From: Chloroflexota bacterium | GTDB lineage: Bacteria; Chloroflexota; Anaerolineae; J036; Brachytrichaceae | NCBI GenBank assembly: GCA_021813225.1 | Contig: JAKALH010000077.1 | Location: 1-9,634 of the forward strand | Length of the DNA: 9,634 bases | Direction of reading: 5' to 3' | Shown here: positions 6,553 to 9,634 of the stretch, piece after piece | Position numbering within the stretch: position 1 is the stretch's first letter | Layout: each line of letters begins with the position of its first letter | Translations under genes and position numbers: made by a program | Notes under the pieces: generated by a model | Database searches by the model: none | What the model saw: the letters and a program-made list of their open reading frames with translations, nothing else | What the model was told of the DNA's origin: nothing

Positions 6553-8091
6553 TCACATCTTCCAGTTCTGCATGAAGAATAGAACGCCAAACCCGATGGT
6601 AACCAGAATCAACAGCGCACCGCCTATTGTGGCGATAATCGCCAGCACGCTGGGCGAATTGGATGTCGATTGCGTGGCCGGCGGTGTTCCGGTAGCCCCG
6701 ACAACCTGATTGCCGTCGCTGGCGCGCCGCAGGCCGACGGCAAACTCCGCAGCCGCTCCGCCGGGGACACTGACTGTGTCATTCAGGGGTGTCGTCGCGA
6801 CATATGCCGATGAAGTTGTCGCCGCGACGGTGTAAGCACCTGCAGCGACATTGCGTATGCAATACGGCTCGCTTTTACCGTCGGTTGTGTAGCTCGCGAT
6901 GGCGGCCCCTTTGGCGGTAACATTGATTAACACGTTTGGCACAAGACCTTCACTGGCGTCGCGCTGGCCGTTCCCGTTATTGTCGAAATAGGCCTGAACA
7001 CACAAGGCACCGGTGCCCGGCGTCGCGGTCGCACTGAGTACGGCGGTCGGCTGAATGGTGACCGCTGGCGTGGCGATGGGCGCCGGTTCGATGATCAACA
7101 CCTGACCGATCGATAACATGTCGCTGCTCAAGCTGTTCATGCGCTTGATGCCCTCGACGGATTTGTTGAATTTCACGGCAATGTCGTACAGGGTATCGCC
7201 CGCCTTGACCGTGTAGGTCACACCATTGGGGGGTTGAACCGTCGGCGGGAGCGGCGTTGGCGTCGGAGTTGTTGTAGGCGTTGTGTTGGCAGCTGCGGCG
7301 GCTGGTGTCAGCGTCGGTGTGGGCGGCGGTGCCGTATAGTCCAGGGAGACATTGTCCCAATACACCTCGTTGTGTCTCACCGGGTCCTTCATGGTCGCGT
7401 AAAGATACACGATGACGGTTTGCGATTTGGCTACCGTTTCAACGCTGAACTGTGTATAGACATCCTTGGCATCATGCTCGGCTGACCAGACGACCTGACC
7501 ATTCAACGGGCTTGCCTGCCCGTTGCTGCCGCCCATAGGATCGATGCCGATTTTCAATTTGATATCCATTGAAGGCCGCGCCGAGATAGGACTTTCGTCA
7601 TTGGTCGACCACGATTGGCCCCATGCGGTGAGCTTCAATTTTGCGCCAATTTTCACGTTATTCACAATACGGAAGATACCGCCTGTGAAAGTGGCATTCT
7701 CGGTGGCGACCCGTTGCGCGGCTGAACCGCTCTTGACGCGATTGGGGGTGTTGATCTGGGTATACTGCGGTTGGAAGTTGATTCCGGGCTGGTCTGTGTC
7801 GCGTCGGGGTATGAACCAGACGCCCCATCCTTCCGGCACATTGCATATGCCAGTCGTGCAGTACGGATCGGCGGTGAACTTGCCTTCAAATCCTTCAGTA
7901 AAAAGGTTGTTGTTGCTCTGCGCAGCCGTACCCGTCGGTAGAAGCATCTGCAACAGCAATAATGTCAGCAAGGCAACAGCTACCGCTGTATTTACTGCCA
8001 CTGCTGGCCGGCCTGTCCGCCTTTCAACACAGCATGTGGCCGGTTTCTTTGTCTTGTCCATGATCTTCGGTTCTACCAGCAGTATACGCAA
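6553..8091 (-). CDS. Secreted, C-terminally membrane-anchored surface protein: jelly-roll-like domain, Thr/Pro linker, LysM, SdrD-B-like domain
   Basis: The product (512 residues from TTG 8091) has a basic N-region, a hydrophobic core (about 31-52) and a likely signal-peptidase site after TGTAA (53-57). Residues 60-252 look like an all-beta carbohydrate-binding-type module opening with FTEGFEG (64-70) and closing with YWDNVSLDY (244-252); the specific family is not identified. A Thr/Pro/Ala-rich linker (254-288) leads to a LysM domain (about 291-335, YTVKAGDTLYDIAVKF), which normally binds peptidoglycan or chitin-like GlcNAc polymers. Residues 364-451 resemble an SdrD-B/prealbumin-like domain with the acidic loop DNNGNGQRDASE (370-381) and Cys364/Cys411, a plausible disulfide. 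A Thr/Ser-rich stalk and one C-terminal helix (about 482-507) with the short tail QNWKM anchor it. No LPXTG sortase motif is seen. The ATG at 8061 (Met11) is an equally good or better start, since it gives a more usual signal peptide. The protein is probably an adhesin or envelope-organising protein and a candidate glycosylation substrate of the flanking enzymes. Confidence 0.85.
   Translation of the reverse strand: MRILLVEPKIMDKTKKPATCCVERRTGRPAVAVNTAVAVALLTLLLLQMLLPTGTAAQSNNNLFTEGFEGKFTADPYCTTGICNVPEGWGVWFIPRRDTDQPGINFQPQYTQINTPNRVKSGSAAQRVATENATFTGGIFRIVNNVKIGAKLKLTAWGQSWSTNDESPISARPSMDIKLKIGIDPMGGSNGQASPLNGQVVWSAEHDAKDVYTQFSVETVAKSQTVIVYLYATMKDPVRHNEVYWDNVSLDYTAPPPTPTLTPAAAAANTTPTTTPTPTPLPPTVQPPNGVTYTVKAGDTLYDIAVKFNKSVEGIKRMNSLSSDMLSIGQVLIIEPAPIATPAVTIQPTAVLSATATPGTGALCVQAYFDNNGNGQRDASEGLVPNVLINVTAKGAAIASYTTDGKSEPYCIRNVAAGAYTVAATTSSAYVATTPLNDTVSVPGGAAAEFAVGLRRASDGNQVVGATGTPPATQSTSNSPSVLAIIATIGGALLILVTIGFGVLFFMQNWKM
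7228..7332 (-). repeat. Low-complexity Thr/Pro/Ala linker-coding stretch
   Basis: Codons 254-288 of the LysM surface protein encode a Pro/Thr/Ala-rich run with repeated TP dipeptides (for example TPTPTP at 275-280). It separates the jelly-roll-like domain from LysM. Such linkers are flexible, extended and commonly O-glycosylated; glycosylation here is an inference from composition and from the GT39 neighbour. Confidence 0.7.
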
Positions 8092-8115
8092 TTCCTGTTT
8101 GACTTATGCGCCGCG

Positions 8116-9634
8116 CTATGGTTGAGCAGCCGGGTACTTGAATATCAGCACAGAATTATCATCGGCGGGCAGGCCCGCACCGGCAATCGGGAGCCGCGTG
8201 TTATCGCCGCGGAAATAAATCCCGACTCTCACTTCATCTCCCGGCTGTATGCCACCTGGAATTGACAACACATGCTGGTCGAGGATCACGTCGCCAGGGC
8301 GCCAGGTCGGCATGGGCAAGTAGCCCAGGGCAGGGCTGCCGTCATGCTGGGCGATCATGTTGCCGCCCCGCCACCAGTGCACGAACACTGCCAGGTCCTG
8401 CTTGATGGGCTGTGTGGTTGTCCAGCTTAGCGTCACTGTATAGACGCCGCCGAACAGCGCCGTGCCGTTGCTGCGCAAGCTTTCGACCAGCGGGTACTGG
8501 CTGCCGGCGACTCGCCGGCCGGTCGCATCCTGCAGAGCGACGTGCACCAGTTGGATAGACGGTCCGAACTGTGGGGCCAGGCTTTCGTGTTTCGCAGTCC
8601 TGCTGGCGCTGACGGCGATAAAGGCGCGTCTGGGTTTCAGCTCCTTATCCGCCTGAGCCAGCGGACCTGCGCTGACGGCCAGTGTACTCCCGGCAGGCAG
8701 CCTGTTGCGCAGTGCCGTCCAGTCATGGTTCGGGTCGACCAACAGCATCACATCTGTAGCGGCGGGGAAATCGCGCCCGTTACCGGCAATCGTCACGCTT
8801 CCGTCATCCACAGCCGGGGACAAAAACCACAGAGCCGGATTGTCATTAACCAGGCGATCCTGTATCCACAACGACTGCGCAGAATGTGACGAGGTGTATG
8901 CGTTGACGGTCTCAGCCAGTACAACGTTGTTATCCTCAAGCCAATATGCCGTCACTGGATTATGCACATAATCGTCGAAATAGGCGGTGTAGGTGCTGAA
9001 TGCTGCCAGCGCTATCAACAGGGCCGCAATCAGTGCTGGCGGGCTGACCAGCCGACTGAAGCGGCCTAAATACAGGCTGAGCACACCGCGCCGTGATATC
9101 CAGGCAAGCGCCCACTCCATACCAATAGCCGCCACCAGACACGCCGCAGGCAACGCACCAACAGCGCGCAGAAAATGAGGTGCATCCTCCGCCAGGATCG
9201 TCGGTATCAGAAACACCGCCAACCACAACAACGCAAAAAGCGATGCCGGCCGGATTGAATAAGCATATGCCGGTGAAGACCGACTGGATGGGTGTGCTGC
9301 TGTTGCCCTGCCCCGGAATACCCGCCCTATCAGCACTGGAATACCGAGTAAAAATCCTATCGCGACGCCACCGTCGAATACTGGTCGCAGTGACAGGTTA
9401 TGTCGCCAGATTCTGTCTCCCTGAAATGCAAACATGCCGGCGGCTTTGGCGATGTTATCGATGAATGTTCCAATCAGATCGCCATGGTTGACGGATGCGC
9501 TGAGAATAGATACCTGCCCCGCGCGCAGATAGTACAGGTCAGAATGCCGCAATAGCCAGTAGATCAACGCAGAGCCGGCCAACAAAGCGCCAGCCGCGAA
9601 TGCTAAAGCCGGCAATCGGGCAGTTTTCCATGCC
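8116..9634 (-). CDS. GT39-type (PMT/ArnT-like) membrane glycosyltransferase, C-terminal part, truncated by window edge
   Basis: The reading frame is open to the window edge, so the N-terminus and the catalytic Asp motifs expected in the first external loops lie outside; a TTG at 9615 is probably an internal Leu. The 505 visible residues (numbered from the His codon at 9631-9633) include membrane helices near 7-27, 90-106, 131-147, 157-178 and 198-219. The loop motifs RAGQVS (37-42), QGDRIWRHNL (71-80) and RPVFD (83-87), and the segment EDAPHFLR (149-156) leading into a helix, are familiar from chloroflexotal GT39 proteins. GT39 members move sugars from polyprenyl-phosphate carriers to protein or lipid on the outer face of the membrane. 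The external tail (220-505) has an alpha/beta part and then a beta-rich domain (about 356-482) with VTLSW, LAVFVHWW, WRPGDVILD and VGIYFRGDNTRLP, resembling the end of the protein encoded at 3253-6510. It is the first visible gene of the cluster; the promoter is probably outside the window. Confidence 0.82.
   Translation of the reverse strand, partial: AWKTARLPALAFAAGALLAGSALIYWLLRHSDLYYLRAGQVSILSASVNHGDLIGTFIDNIAKAAGMFAFQGDRIWRHNLSLRPVFDGGVAIGFLLGIPVLIGRVFRGRATAAHPSSRSSPAYAYSIRPASLFALLWLAVFLIPTILAEDAPHFLRAVGALPAACLVAAIGMEWALAWISRRGVLSLYLGRFSRLVSPPALIAALLIALAAFSTYTAYFDDYVHNPVTAYWLEDNNVVLAETVNAYTSSHSAQSLWIQDRLVNDNPALWFLSPAVDDGSVTIAGNGRDFPAATDVMLLVDPNHDWTALRNRLPAGSTLAVSAGPLAQADKELKPRRAFIAVSASRTAKHESLAPQFGPSIQLVHVALQDATGRRVAGSQYPLVESLRSNGTALFGGVYTVTLSWTTTQPIKQDLAVFVHWWRGGNMIAQHDGSPALGYLPMPTWRPGDVILDQHVLSIPGGIQPGDEVRVGIYFRGDNTRLPIAGAGLPADDNSVLIFKYPAAQP

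Noticed and set aside
7228..7332. Microsatellite or CRISPR-like repeat
   Set aside because: The repetition is at amino-acid level (TP dipeptides) with degenerate DNA, and there are no conserved repeat-spacer units.
7523..8125. Plus-strand open frame (200 codons)
   Set aside because: It runs opposite the surface-protein gene, with no recognisable domain; the signal-peptide and beta-domain reading on the minus strand is far better supported.
9613..9615. TTG as start of the GT39 gene
   Set aside because: The frame remains open to the window edge and begins inside a membrane helix; the family needs a long N-terminal catalytic part that must lie upstream.

Overview
The window carries five protein-coding genes, all on the minus strand and closely spaced, so they probably form one transcription unit read from high to low coordinates. 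In transcription order they are: the 3' part of a GT39-type membrane glycosyltransferase (8116-9634, running off the window edge); a secreted, membrane-anchored surface protein with a LysM and an SdrD-B-like domain (6553-8091); a very large multi-pass membrane protein of the '6-pyruvoyl-tetrahydropterin synthase-related' (PTPS-related) GT-C-like family with a long C-terminal ectodomain (3253-6510); a small lipoprotein with a type-1 periplasmic-binding fold (2285-3256); and an exporter-type ABC half-transporter (330-2195). No RNA gene, CRISPR array, insertion sequence or phage gene was seen.

Organism: the combination of a PTPS-related giant membrane protein, a GT39 protein with an extra beta-rich C-terminal domain, and a LysM protein with a Thr-Pro linker and a Cys-containing SdrD-B domain is typical of Chloroflexota (Chloroflexia or Anaerolineae type). 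The DNA is moderately GC-rich by eye. This assignment is an inference from gene content; there is no phylogenetic marker in the window.

Layout: 1-329 is non-coding in my reading, with a strong 12-bp inverted repeat (223-256) that may end the operon and a sigma70-like sequence on the opposite strand. The rest is almost fully coding. Gaps between genes are 89 bp (2196-2284), a 4-bp overlap at 3253-3256, 42 bp (6511-6552), and 24 or 54 bp (8062/8092-8115), depending on the start chosen for the surface protein.

How the genes may work together: two GT-C-fold candidate glycosyltransferases flank a secreted protein whose Thr/Pro-rich linker would be a natural O-glycosylation target, followed by a substrate-binding lipoprotein and an exporter. 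The most notable signal is a beta-rich domain of about 100-125 residues that ends both membrane enzymes and appears to occur three times in tandem in the larger one. The window reads as a cell-envelope glycosylation or surface-display locus; function is inferred from families, not demonstrated.
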